Source: G963692885 sp964658655 (GTDB lineage Bacteria > Acidobacteriota > Terriglobia > Terriglobales > Acidobacteriaceae). Taken from it: a stretch of 64,000 nucleotides of DNA. Positions 44,881 to 53,711 of this stretch are shown one piece after another. The translations under genes and the position numbers were made by a program. The stretch spans positions 1 to 64,000 of the forward strand of contig CAZZZL010000019.1 in NCBI GenBank assembly GCA_964658655.1, given 5' to 3'. Each line of letters opens with the position of its first letter. Position 1 is the first letter of the stretch. Below the pieces are notes generated by a model, which saw only the letters and a program-made list of their open reading frames with translations, did no database searches and had not been told where the DNA came from.

Positions 44881-45267
44881 TTACCAGATCCGGCGTATGC
44901 CGAAGGAGTCGAGTTGCTCATCGGTGCTCAGGATAGGGATGTCCGCAGCGAGAGCCTGGGCGGCCAGCATCCGGTCGAAAGGGTCTTTGTGAGTGTTGAT
45001 CATCCGGCCGGAACGGAGAGCGCTGGCTGTATCGATCGGCAGAAGGGTATACCCGGCCTCGTCCATTGCTTCAAGAAACTCCAGCTCGAGCTTCTCGGCT
45101 CCGGGCAGCTTGCCAATGCGGACCTTGGTCGCAATCTCCCACGCGGAGGCAGCAGAGACGAGGATTTCATTTGCCGGATCGGCGATGATGGACGCGACCT
45201 TACGGCTAAGGTCCTGTGGAGTCAGCGTAGCCCAGAGCAGCGTACACGTATCCAGAAGGGCCTTCAC
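44881..45267 (-). CDS. PIN-domain ribonuclease toxin (VapC type)
   Basis: Protein of 128 residues with the PIN acidic residues in place: LLDTCTLLW (first Asp), SAASAWEIATKV (Glu), HKDPFDRMLAAQA (Asp pair) and ILSTDEQLDSFG (last Asp). VapC toxins cleave tRNA or rRNA using Mg2+. Its ATG overlaps the antitoxin stop by four bases, the standard type II toxin-antitoxin order with antitoxin first. Confidence 0.92.
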   Translation of the reverse strand: MKALLDTCTLLWATLTPQDLSRKVASIIADPANEILVSAASAWEIATKVRIGKLPGAEKLELEFLEAMDEAGYTLLPIDTASALRSGRMINTHKDPFDRMLAAQALAADIPILSTDEQLDSFGIRRIW

Positions 45268-45515
45268 TCACCCTCGCCGTTCCAGAATTTGAGCTCTTCA
45301 TCGGACAGCGGTTCGAAGAACGCGTCGGTTAACCTGAAGCCGGGTGTCGCGCGCACCCCCAGGCGCTTTTTTGCAACAGGCTGGATGGCTTCAATGCGGG
45401 CCACCGGCACCTTCTCACGGCCGCTGGTGATGATCACAACGTCGCCCTTCTGCGCCTTCTTCACGAGTTCGGACAGGTTGCTCTTCGCTTCGAACATCGT
45501 TGCCGTGGTAGACAT
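45264..45515 (-). CDS. antitoxin of the Phd/YefM family
   Basis: Protein of 83 residues. The N-terminal Phd/YefM fold is clear (MFEAKSNLSELVKKAQKGDV, VIITSGREKVPVARIE) and binds DNA; the C-terminal part (LTDAFFEPLSDEELKFWNGE) is the flexible toxin-binding tail. It likely represses its own promoter together with the toxin. A partly palindromic site lies just upstream. Confidence 0.9.
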   Translation of the reverse strand: MSTTATMFEAKSNLSELVKKAQKGDVVIITSGREKVPVARIEAIQPVAKKRLGVRATPGFRLTDAFFEPLSDEELKFWNGEGE

Positions 45516-45533
45516 TGAGTGGATCCTCTGGTT

Positions 45534-45552
45534 GCTAGGCTAGCTTAGCTAG
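45534..45552 (-). promoter_or_regulatory. candidate operator of the toxin-antitoxin operon
   Basis: GCTAGGCTAGCTTAGCTAG holds three closely spaced CTAG units around a central GCTAGC palindrome. It lies 19 bases upstream of the antitoxin start, where Phd-type antitoxins usually bind. The assignment is by position and symmetry only. Confidence 0.45.
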
Positions 45553-45631
45553 GGTTTGGGGGGAAGTCAAGAGGTTTGTTGAGAGGTCCGGGAACGACCA
45601 TCGATCTTCCTGCGTATTCTCAGAAGAGCAG

Positions 45632-46888
45632 ATGACGAATCTCGCGGACATCTTCGGACAGGTATTTGCGGCGATCTGGTCGAACAAACTGCGATCGTTC
45701 TTGACGATGTTTGGCATTGCGTGGGGAGTTGGATCGCTACTGCTGCTGGTGGGGCTGGGAGAAGGCTTCCGATCCGGGCAGCGAAGACAGATGGCTACGC
45801 TGGGCAACGACGTGATCTTCATGTCTGGCGGGAACATACCGGCAGTTCCCAGCCAGCATACCGGAATGAAACCCTATAAGCTCACGCTGCGCGACGCTGT
45901 GGATATGCGGACGAAGAGCGCCAGCATCCGTGATGCGACGGCGATCCTTGAGAACGACAGTGTCAAGCAGGTGAGCGCATTCGCATCGTCCGGCGGCACG
46001 GTGAACGGTGCTGAGCCGAACTATCCAAGTATCCGGGCGATTCCTATTGCACAGGGACGATTTCTTAATGCGGCCGACCTGGCGGAAAGGCGGCACGTGG
46101 TCGTGCTCGGCAAGAAGGCGGCGACTCTTTTATTTCCCGGCCATGCAGCCGTGGGTTCGAGCCTTACGTTGAATGGCTCGCGTTTCGACGTAATCGGGAT
46201 ATTCGACAAGATCGGCCACGGCAACAATGACACGTCTAACCAGGAGTGCTACATACCACTGACGACGATGCTGGAGATGTTTCCGATGAAGGGTGAAAAT
46301 ATCCCGCTCGACGCCGTCGGATCGATTCAATACCAACCGCGGACGCATGGCGGCAATGAGGCGGCGGTCGCGGAGGCGCATCGCATCATCTCGCAGAACC
46401 ATGGCTTTGACGGCTCAAATCCTGATGCGTTTAACGAGTGGGACTCCATCAAGAGTGAGCAGATGGTCGACACGATTTTCAACGTGATGGATTACTTCCT
46501 TGGTGGCGTCGGCATTGTGACACTGGCGCTGGGTGCGGTGGGCATTATCAATATCATGCTGGTGGCTGTGACGGAACGCACGCGTGAGATTGGTTTGCGC
46601 AAGGCGCTGGGCGCGACCAATCGCAGTATCGAATTGCAGTTTCTGCTCGAAGGGTTGTTCCTGACCGGCGTCAGTGGCCTGATTGGCATGGCAGGCGCGG
46701 CGGCGCTGATGTCTGTGCTGCAGTCGCTGGCCGGCGGCAATGTGCAGGGCTTTGATCCGCCGCGACTGGTGCCGTGGTCGGCTGCACTGGCAATCGGTTC
46801 ACTGAGTCTCAGCGGTATCCTGGCTGGTCTGTATCCAGCACGGCAGGCAGCGCGGCTTGAACCGGTCGAAGCCCTGCGCAAGGAATAA
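45632..46888 (+). CDS. MacB-like ABC transporter permease
   Basis: Inner-membrane protein of 418 residues with the MacB/FtsX layout: one N-terminal helix (FLTMFGIAWGVGSLLLLVGL), a large periplasmic MacB_PCD domain (about 45-275), then three C-terminal helices (GGVGIVTLALGAVGIINIML, FLTGVSGLIGMAGAAALM, LSLSGILAGLYPA) and the coupling segment TERTREIGLRKALGAT. Such permeases export peptides, lipoproteins or antibiotics, or transmit force. A second similar permease follows after 18 bases. No ATPase gene is adjacent, so the partner must be elsewhere. Confidence 0.88.
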   Translation: MTNLADIFGQVFAAIWSNKLRSFLTMFGIAWGVGSLLLLVGLGEGFRSGQRRQMATLGNDVIFMSGGNIPAVPSQHTGMKPYKLTLRDAVDMRTKSASIRDATAILENDSVKQVSAFASSGGTVNGAEPNYPSIRAIPIAQGRFLNAADLAERRHVVVLGKKAATLLFPGHAAVGSSLTLNGSRFDVIGIFDKIGHGNNDTSNQECYIPLTTMLEMFPMKGENIPLDAVGSIQYQPRTHGGNEAAVAEAHRIISQNHGFDGSNPDAFNEWDSIKSEQMVDTIFNVMDYFLGGVGIVTLALGAVGIINIMLVAVTERTREIGLRKALGATNRSIELQFLLEGLFLTGVSGLIGMAGAAALMSVLQSLAGGNVQGFDPPRLVPWSAALAIGSLSLSGILAGLYPARQAARLEPVEALRKE

Positions 46889-46906
46889 CTTTAAAGGTGA
46901 GGCTGT

Positions 46907-48145
46907 ATGTTCCGTGACTTATTGACGCAGGCGTGGGAAGCGATGCTGCACAATCGCCGCCGCACCATGATTACGATGATCGGCATGGCATGGGGTATTG
47001 CCACAGTCGTGCTGCTGCTGGCGTACGGAGCGGGATTCGGGCGAGCGGTCGGCGCGATATTCGCGCAGTGGGGCGTCAATTCCATGGGCGTCTTTCCGGG
47101 CACGACGAGCGAACAGGCAGGTGGCGCAAAGGCGGGCGTGACAGTACGGCTGCAGCAGGCTGACGTCGATACGATCATGAACAGTGTTCCGGGCATCCTG
47201 ACGGCGACCGGATTTGTGGAGAAATCTGTCACTACGCAAAATGATCTGCACAGTTATACATGGCCCGTGGATGGCTCACACCCCGCTATCGCCGATACGC
47301 TGAACCTGACGATTGGCCAGGGACGCTTTTATACCGAGGAAGATAACGAGCAGCGCAATCATGTTGTCGTGCTTGGATCCGAAGCGAAGAAGAAGCTGTT
47401 CTCCGGCATGGATGCGATCGGTCAGCGGGTGCGTATCAACGGCATCAGCTTTACTGTTATCGGTGTGCTGAAAGGCAAGATGCAGGAATCCGGCGACGAC
47501 TTCAACAAGACTAACTGGATCCCATTCAACTCCATGGGAGACATCAAAGACCTGAAATATCTCGACGGCATCTGGACCACGTACCACGGCGACCATGTGC
47601 AGACGCAGCATCAGATTCGCACTGCATTAGGGGCCGCGCACAACTTCCGGCCGACGGACCACAACGCGTTATTTGTAGCTGACCTGATGGAGCAGTTGAG
47701 TCAGTTCAACATCATCACGACCGCGCTGACGGTGCTGCTCGGCTTCATCGGCGCACTGACGCTGGGCATTGCCGGTATCGGGCTGATGAACATCATGTTG
47801 GTGTCGGTGCAGCAGCGGACCCGTGAAATTGGTGTCGAGAAGGCGTTGGGCGCGCAGAAGAGGCACATCATGGTGCAGTTTCTCGCGGAGGCGCTGGTGA
47901 TTACCGGAGTCGGGGGCATTGCGGGAATCATTCTCGCGTATGCGGTGGCCTTGTCAATCGGCAGCATTACGTTTTACAGCGCGATTGCGGCGAATGCGAG
48001 TGATGCGGATATTCATTTGATCATCTCGCCGAACATTGTGATCTCGGCAACGGCGATTCTGGTGGTGGTGGGGCTGGTGAGCGGGATGCTGCCGGCGCTG
48101 AAGGCCGCGAATCTGGATCCGATCGAGGCGTTGCGGTACGAATAG
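46907..48145 (+). CDS. MacB-like ABC transporter permease (second of pair)
   Basis: Protein of 412 residues with the same topology as its neighbour: N-terminal helix (MITMIGMAWGIATVVLLLAY), periplasmic MacB_PCD domain, three C-terminal helices (LLGFIGALTLGIAGIGLMNI) and coupling segment QQRTREIGVEKALGAQ. The two are alike enough to suggest an ancient duplication that now forms a heterodimeric channel. A GGTGAGG lies upstream of the ATG. It ends 40 bases from the convergent M1-like gene. Confidence 0.88.
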   Translation: MFRDLLTQAWEAMLHNRRRTMITMIGMAWGIATVVLLLAYGAGFGRAVGAIFAQWGVNSMGVFPGTTSEQAGGAKAGVTVRLQQADVDTIMNSVPGILTATGFVEKSVTTQNDLHSYTWPVDGSHPAIADTLNLTIGQGRFYTEEDNEQRNHVVVLGSEAKKKLFSGMDAIGQRVRINGISFTVIGVLKGKMQESGDDFNKTNWIPFNSMGDIKDLKYLDGIWTTYHGDHVQTQHQIRTALGAAHNFRPTDHNALFVADLMEQLSQFNIITTALTVLLGFIGALTLGIAGIGLMNIMLVSVQQRTREIGVEKALGAQKRHIMVQFLAEALVITGVGGIAGIILAYAVALSIGSITFYSAIAANASDADIHLIISPNIVISATAILVVVGLVSGMLPALKAANLDPIEALRYE

Positions 48146-48149
48146 ACCA

Positions 48150-48181
48150 CCTTTGCGCGAAGCGCTCGCGCCCGTACGGCC
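48150..48181 (-). repeat. dispersed repeat, weak copy D
   Basis: On the minus strand GGCCGTACGGGCGCGAGCGC resembles the first half of the dispersed repeat. It begins a few bases after the stop of the M1-like gene and in its direction, like copies B, C and E. The second half (CCGTTGGTCG) is not present, so the assignment is tentative. Confidence 0.35.
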
Positions 48182-48185
48182 AATA

Positions 48186-50165
48186 CTACTGGGTGATTTC
48201 TTCGCGCTGATAGGGTTTTTGCAGATAGACCCGCGCCTGGTTTACGGCGCCCTGCGTGTTGTCGTTGGTCTGCACGGCCTGGCGGTATTCGTTGACGGCA
48301 CGGTCTCGCTGGCCGGTGACGTCGAAGATTTTGCCGAGCTGGATGTGGCTCCAGACTTCTGTCCATTTGGGTTCGTTGTCGCCGCGCAGGCAATCGCGAT
48401 AGGAGTTCGCCGAGGCCTGGTAATTGCGCTGCGTGAAGAGCAGTTCACCGATGCGATAGTTGGCCAGTGAACTGGTCGAGTTGATGACGAGAGCTTTCTG
48501 ATATTCCTCGAGCGCGGCGGGCAGGTCGCCCTGTGCGACTAATTGCTGGCCGCGCAGAATGGCGACGCGTACCTGCAGGTCGGGCGAATTCTTCAGCACT
48601 TGGTTGTTGGGATCGATGATGATGTTGCGCGGCCGTCCGAAGGTGTCGATGACGTATTGGGAATCGGTGCCGACGACGTCGACGCGCTTCGTTTCGGTTT
48701 TGCCTTCCGTTTCAACTGAGAGATCGACCGGCATGTTGAACAGGTCGAGGTCCTGCTGGATCTCGCCGATGGTGCGGAAACCGGTGCCGCTGCCCAGACG
48801 GTAAACCGCATATTTGTCCTTGAATTCCGGAGCGCCAGTGCCATCGAGCCATTGGGCGAAAAAGGGTGTCAGGTTCATCTGCGAGGTCGATTCGGCAACC
48901 TGTTCGACGTCACTCGTCTTCACCGGCTTGTCGGCGAATTTAGTCAGCAGGGCCTGAAGCGTCTTGGTGAAAAGTTCATCGCCCATCTCGAAGCGGAGCA
49001 TATGAAAAACCATGGCGCCTTTGTCGAAGGTCATCGACTGGAACTCCGGCGTGAAGGGATCGAAACGCGAAGTCGCAGTCAGGGGAATGGTGTCATAGGC
49101 GAGCGCGCTGGCGGAGATGTCCGTCACGGCAGTCGACAGGGCATTCGAGCCGGAGACGTCGCCGATGTACAGCAACTCGGCATAGCGCGACATGCCATTG
49201 GTGATCCACGCATCGTTCAGGGTCGCAGGAGAAACCTGGCTGCTCCACCATTGGTGCGCCAGCGTATTGGCGAGCAGGCGTGAGCCGGTACGGTCATTGA
49301 TACGAGAGCCGGAGATGAGCGCCATTTCCGGTGCCCAGTAAGCCGGGACAGTGTCGTTAGGAAGCTCCACAATATTGAGGCGCGGCGTTTCCGGTGGGCC
49401 GAAGCTGCCGGAGAAGAAATCGAATTCACGGCCGGCGACCTGTGCGTAGGGCGCTGCAGCTTCTTTGTGCGCCTCGGTAGTGTAGACCCTTATGTTCGCC
49501 GCGCCGCTGATCGAAGTCGGATCGAGAAATTTGCCCGCGACCAGGGTACCGGGGAAACCGGGGCGGTCCCAGTTGAACTGATAGACCTGTCCGCCAGCGC
49601 CGGTTTTGGGGCTGCCGGTTGATCCCGAACCGAGCACTTTATAGCCGTTTGGCATGTGCACGGTGATGTCGGCGGTAAAGCGATCGGTGAGGTAGCCGAC
49701 CATCGGAAACCAGCGCGCCGGGTAGAGCAGGTAGGTGATGGGGTCGCCGATGGTTGCAAGCTTCAAACCCTCGACTGGACTTTCTTCAGAGCCAGAGAGC
49801 GTGCCGTCGTAATCAAATGTGTAGGTTGCGGTGTTGCCCTTCTGCAAAGCGGTCGTTGGAGTCACGCGCATGGTTGCGTTCTGGCCGCGCTCGCCGTTCA
49901 GCAGGTGGCCCTTGTCATCCGTAATTTTGTTCAGCTTCAGGGCACTGTTGAATTCGAAGGTTGGTTGATCGACTGCGTCAAGCGCTGTGAAGCTTACCTT
50001 CGCGGTGGCGTGCAGGGAGTGATCCGCAGGATTAAGGGTCACATCGATGACGTACCCAGTCACCTGGATCGGCTGCTTGAGCGGCGCAGCGTGGACATCG
50101 AGAGTTACGTACACCAATGCACCAAGTGCACTAAGAAAGGACAAGCGAAACATGCGTACCTTCAT
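48186..50165 (-). CDS. M1-aminopeptidase-like protein lacking zinc-site residues, with C-terminal TPRs
   Basis: Exported protein of 659 residues. A signal peptide (to about 26) is followed by an M1-type N-terminal beta domain and a catalytic-domain fold recognisable from AHQWWSS and DAWITNGMSRYAELLY. In active M1 enzymes these read HExxHQWWG and NEGFAxYxE. Here the first His and Glu are N300 and T301 (only H304 remains) and the second Glu is N323, so zinc binding and catalysis should be lost. After the C-terminal beta domain, TPR repeats occupy about 540-650 (GDLPAALEEYQKALVIN, QRNYQASANSYRDCLRG). I infer a binding or scaffold role. It is convergent with the permease pair. Confidence 0.8.
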   Translation of the reverse strand: MKVRMFRLSFLSALGALVYVTLDVHAAPLKQPIQVTGYVIDVTLNPADHSLHATAKVSFTALDAVDQPTFEFNSALKLNKITDDKGHLLNGERGQNATMRVTPTTALQKGNTATYTFDYDGTLSGSEESPVEGLKLATIGDPITYLLYPARWFPMVGYLTDRFTADITVHMPNGYKVLGSGSTGSPKTGAGGQVYQFNWDRPGFPGTLVAGKFLDPTSISGAANIRVYTTEAHKEAAAPYAQVAGREFDFFSGSFGPPETPRLNIVELPNDTVPAYWAPEMALISGSRINDRTGSRLLANTLAHQWWSSQVSPATLNDAWITNGMSRYAELLYIGDVSGSNALSTAVTDISASALAYDTIPLTATSRFDPFTPEFQSMTFDKGAMVFHMLRFEMGDELFTKTLQALLTKFADKPVKTSDVEQVAESTSQMNLTPFFAQWLDGTGAPEFKDKYAVYRLGSGTGFRTIGEIQQDLDLFNMPVDLSVETEGKTETKRVDVVGTDSQYVIDTFGRPRNIIIDPNNQVLKNSPDLQVRVAILRGQQLVAQGDLPAALEEYQKALVINSTSSLANYRIGELLFTQRNYQASANSYRDCLRGDNEPKWTEVWSHIQLGKIFDVTGQRDRAVNEYRQAVQTNDNTQGAVNQARVYLQKPYQREEITQ

Positions 50166-50225
50166 CAGACGGATACCGGCCTCGAGGACAAGCTCTTCAT
50201 GCAGAAGCAGTCGTTCACTCCTGCC

Positions 50226-51356
50226 TTAAGTGTAGCTGAGCGCTATATCGGCGACAGCCTCGATGGCTGTAGACGTTGAAGCGGGCTGAAGAGCTTCCCG
50301 CACGGCTCTTAATCCTGTTTGCATGGTCGAACGAAGCTCGCCATCGACCAGCAGAGGCGCAAGGTCAGCGACGATACGTTCGGCGGTGAAGTCCTGCTGG
50401 ATCAACTCGGGGACCAGCCGCCGGCCGGCAATCAGGTTGACCATAGCGACATGCGGTACGTCGACGACCCGCCTGGCGACTGCGTAGCTGGTTTTCGAGA
50501 GCCGGTAGACGACGACGAAGGGATTGCCCATCATGGCGGCGTCGACTGTCGCGGTACCACTCGAAACGATGGAGCCGCGCGCGTGGAAGAGGGCGGCGCG
50601 GGCGTCTTCAACCAGATGGACGCCGGATTGGTTGAGCAGAAGCGGCCTAAAGATAGTGCCGTCCAGTCCTGGAGCGCGGGGGATTAAAAACTCGTAATTG
50701 GCTCCTCCGGTGTTCAGCAGGTCCGCAGCTCGAAGCATCTCTGGAAGGTGCATCGTGACCTGTTTACGGCGGCTTCCGGGCAGCAGGGCGATCCACTGCT
50801 TTGCCGGGTCAAGACCGTTCTGGGAGGCGAATTCTTCGCGCGAGATGGATGGCATAGCCTGTTCAGCCAGTGGGTGTCCGACGAAGTCTGCCTGCACATT
50901 GTGACCGCGATAGAAGTCGACCTCGAAAGGGAAGATAACCAGCATCCGCGTGACGTACTTTTTGACACGCTCAATGCGACGCTTCTTCCATGCCCACAAT
51001 TGCGGGCTGACAAAGTAAATAACGGGGACGCCGAGACCACTCAGATCCTCGGCGAGCCGCAGGTTCACGTCAGGGAAGTCGATGAGAATGGCTACGTCCG
51101 GCTTCTCCCGCCGGATGCTGGCCTTGAGCCTGCGGTACTCCGCGTAGATACGCGGCATGTGTCGGATCACTTCAGTGATTCCCATGTGGGCTACGTCTTC
51201 GGCCTTCACGATGCGGCGAAAGCCGAGCTGCTCCATGCGCTGGCCGCCCAGGCCAAAGCAGTCGGCGTGGGGGTCTTGAGCGCGGATGGCCTGGACCAAC
51301 TGGGCGCCGTAATGCTCGCCGCTGGCCTCTCCGGCTGACAGGAAAATTTTGCTCAC
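50226..51356 (-). CDS. lpxB: lipid-A-disaccharide synthase
   Basis: GT19 glycosyltransferase of 376 residues (usual 375-395) joining UDP-diacylglucosamine and lipid X in lipid A synthesis at the inner membrane. Visible are KIFLSAGEASGEHYGAQLVQ at the start, MGITEVIRHMPRIY, DFPDVNLRLAEDL, WAWKKRRIERVKKYVTRMLV, ALLPGSRRKQV and SSGTATVDAAMMGNPFVVVY. I take the GTG at 51356 as start because it gives the family N-terminus; the open frame to 51479 adds residues without support. It shows that the cell makes lipopolysaccharide. It lies beside the MsbA-like exporter gene. Confidence 0.93.
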   Translation of the reverse strand: MSKIFLSAGEASGEHYGAQLVQAIRAQDPHADCFGLGGQRMEQLGFRRIVKAEDVAHMGITEVIRHMPRIYAEYRRLKASIRREKPDVAILIDFPDVNLRLAEDLSGLGVPVIYFVSPQLWAWKKRRIERVKKYVTRMLVIFPFEVDFYRGHNVQADFVGHPLAEQAMPSISREEFASQNGLDPAKQWIALLPGSRRKQVTMHLPEMLRAADLLNTGGANYEFLIPRAPGLDGTIFRPLLLNQSGVHLVEDARAALFHARGSIVSSGTATVDAAMMGNPFVVVYRLSKTSYAVARRVVDVPHVAMVNLIAGRRLVPELIQQDFTAERIVADLAPLLVDGELRSTMQTGLRAVREALQPASTSTAIEAVADIALSYT

Positions 51357-51522
51357 GTTTGCGTTTCTGCGCCTCGTAAGAGCCAGTGTACCTACCGCAA
51401 CGGGGCAGCTTGCTTGGCCGAAACTGAAGCGAGAAGCATTCTTAGAAAACCCAAATGCCAGGAGCCGGAGAAGGGACACCGAATTGCAGTGACCCCGCTG
51501 AACAAAGGACGCTGAACAGTGG

Positions 51523-53568
51523 TCAGGGCTTGTCGGAGAGTGCGACTAACGGGAGCATGGGCGGCAAAGCCGCGTCCGCCCGCACGGCCAGTACTTCCTG
51601 GTCTTTGTATTGGAGCTGGTAGAGCTTCCAGTAGAGGCCGCGTTTAGTTAGGAGTTCCTGGTGTGAGCCGGATTCGCGCAGCTGGCCTTTGTGCATGACC
51701 AGGATGACATCGGCGCGTTGCACGGTCGAGAGGCGATGGGCGATCAGGACCGAGGTTCGGCCTGTCACCAGGCGGTCAAGGGCGGAGCGGACGCGGAGTT
51801 CGGTTTCAGTGTCGACGGAGGATGTGGCTTCATCGAGGATCAGGATGCGGGGTGCATGAGCGAGGGCGCGGGCGAAGTTGATGAGCTGTTTTTGTCCAGT
51901 CGACAAACCGGCGCCGCGCTCACGCAGAGCTTCGTTATAACCGTGAGGTAGCGTGGCGATAAAGTCAGCGAGGTTGACCTGTTCAGCTGCGTCTTTCAAC
52001 TGCAGGTCGGTAATCCAGTTGGAGCCGAGACGGATGTTTTCGGCGATGGTGCCGGTAAACAGGAAAGGATCCTGCAGAACGACACCGAAATGCTGCCGCA
52101 GCTTGGTCAGATCATGCCGGCGAACGTCGAGATCATCGATCAGTACCTGGCCGTGCTGAACATCGTAGAAACGCATCATTAGCGAAATGATGGTAGTTTT
52201 CCCGGCGCCAGTGTGGCCGACGATCGCGGCAGTCTGGTTCGGCTCGATGGTAAAGCTGACGCCTTTGAGTATCCACTCGATCTCGGAGGATAATGCGTTC
52301 AGTTCTGCGGTGTTGCCACGTGAGATGGCAGCCTGCTGAGCATCGGACAGCTTTTGATACGTGAACCAGACGTCGCGGAACTCGACACGACCGGCGATGT
52401 CAGAAGGGACGGCGCTTGATCGTACTTCCACTGAATCAGGCGAGTAAATTTCCGGCTCGGTGTCGATGAGCTTGAAGACGCGTTCGCTCGCGGCCATCGC
52501 TGCCTGCAGGATGTTGTACTTGTCGCTCAGGTCCTGGATGGGGCGGAAGAAGCGTTGCGCGTATTGGATGAAGGCGACGAGGATACCGATGGTGAGTGTG
52601 TTGCGGATGACACCGGCGCCGCCGACCCAAATGACCAGGGCAATTGCAACGGAGCTCAGCAGTTCGACCGCGGGATAGTAGAGGGCGTAGGCAAGAATGG
52701 CGTCTTTAAAGGCGACCATGTGCTGATTGTTGATTGCCTTGAAGTCGTCATAGGCCCGGTCTTCGCGGTTGAACAATTGCACGACGGTCATGCCGGTAAC
52801 GTGTTCCTGCGTGAAGGCGTTAATGCGGGCGATAGCCGTGCGGATGCGGCGGTAGGAATCGCGTACATGCTTGCGGAAGACGCGCGTGATGAGGAGGATG
52901 ATCGGGATGACCGAGAGTGTAACCAGCGCGAGCCACCAGCTCATCTGGAACATCACGAAAACGATGCCGAGCAGAACGAAGACGTCTTCAAAGATCGCGA
53001 AGACGCCGGAGGTGAACATCTCATTCAGGGCGTCGACGTCGCTGGTCAGCCTGGTAACGAGCCTGCCAACGGGGTTGCGGTCGAAGAAGCCGATATCCAT
53101 GCGCTGCAGGTGGCGGAAGATCTGTGAGCGCATGTCGAACATGATTTTCTGGCCAGTCCACTGCATCAGGTAGGTCTGGACGAATTCGAGCAGGTAGCTG
53201 AGCGTGAGCAACGCCATGTAGATGCCGGCGAGTTCGGTGACACCGGTGCCTGGATTGGGGCTGAGGTATTTCGCAAGGAAAGAAGGGTGTTCCGGCCGAT
53301 GCGCCGACATGTACGTGTCGATGGCGACCTTGGTGAGGTATGGCCCCATGATGTCTGCGCCGGCCTTCAGGAGGATGGCGCCGATGGACAGGCCGGCCTG
53401 TAGTTTATAGGGGCGTAGATAGGTGAGCAGGCGGCGCATTAGACGGCCGTCATATGCCTTGCCAAGGACTTCCTCGTCACCCTGCTTCGGCTTGTCTTCA
53501 GGCTTTAGTGTTGCCTTTGCGTCGGGTTGCGGTGCTGCCTTGGTGTCAGTTGCCATGCCAGCTTTCAT
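51523..53568 (-). CDS. ABC exporter, MsbA/Bmr-like half transporter
   Basis: Inner-membrane exporter of 681 residues with fused six-helix membrane domain (about 45-375) and ATPase (about 405-650). The ATPase has Walker A AIVGHTGAGKTTIISLM, Q-loop GVVLQDPFLF, signature LSTGQKQLINFARAL, Walker B RILILDEATSSVD and the switch His in LIAHRLSTV. Between the first ATPase strand (VWFTYQ) and ILKGVSF an insert of about 25 residues (KLSDAQQAAISRGNTAELNA) is unusual. The extreme C-terminus (VRADAALPPMLPLVA) is encoded by a copy of the dispersed repeat. Next to lpxB a lipid A-flipping role is plausible; multidrug export is the alternative. Confidence 0.88.
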   Translation of the reverse strand: MKAGMATDTKAAPQPDAKATLKPEDKPKQGDEEVLGKAYDGRLMRRLLTYLRPYKLQAGLSIGAILLKAGADIMGPYLTKVAIDTYMSAHRPEHPSFLAKYLSPNPGTGVTELAGIYMALLTLSYLLEFVQTYLMQWTGQKIMFDMRSQIFRHLQRMDIGFFDRNPVGRLVTRLTSDVDALNEMFTSGVFAIFEDVFVLLGIVFVMFQMSWWLALVTLSVIPIILLITRVFRKHVRDSYRRIRTAIARINAFTQEHVTGMTVVQLFNREDRAYDDFKAINNQHMVAFKDAILAYALYYPAVELLSSVAIALVIWVGGAGVIRNTLTIGILVAFIQYAQRFFRPIQDLSDKYNILQAAMAASERVFKLIDTEPEIYSPDSVEVRSSAVPSDIAGRVEFRDVWFTYQKLSDAQQAAISRGNTAELNALSSEIEWILKGVSFTIEPNQTAAIVGHTGAGKTTIISLMMRFYDVQHGQVLIDDLDVRRHDLTKLRQHFGVVLQDPFLFTGTIAENIRLGSNWITDLQLKDAAEQVNLADFIATLPHGYNEALRERGAGLSTGQKQLINFARALAHAPRILILDEATSSVDTETELRVRSALDRLVTGRTSVLIAHRLSTVQRADVILVMHKGQLRESGSHQELLTKRGLYWKLYQLQYKDQEVLAVRADAALPPMLPLVALSDKP
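51538..51589 (-). repeat. dispersed repeat, copy C, inside the 3' end of the exporter gene
   Basis: On the minus strand GTGCGGGCGGACGCGGCTTT is followed by GCTCCCGTTAGTCGCAC, matching copies A and B along about 50 bp. It lies within the final 23 codons of the exporter gene and supplies the C-terminal residues, in the gene's direction. Confidence 0.6.
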
Positions 53569-53711
53569 TCTACTTTGTGTACAGCTTCAACCCGGACAAG
53601 CTGGGGCGTCGGTCCCATCTTGCCGCAATAAGGATTTGATCCTGCGCGTGATTGATCCGCTGCACATACTTAGGCTGCGGGAGCAGGCTGGAGTGAGAAA
53701 ATGGTAGGCAA

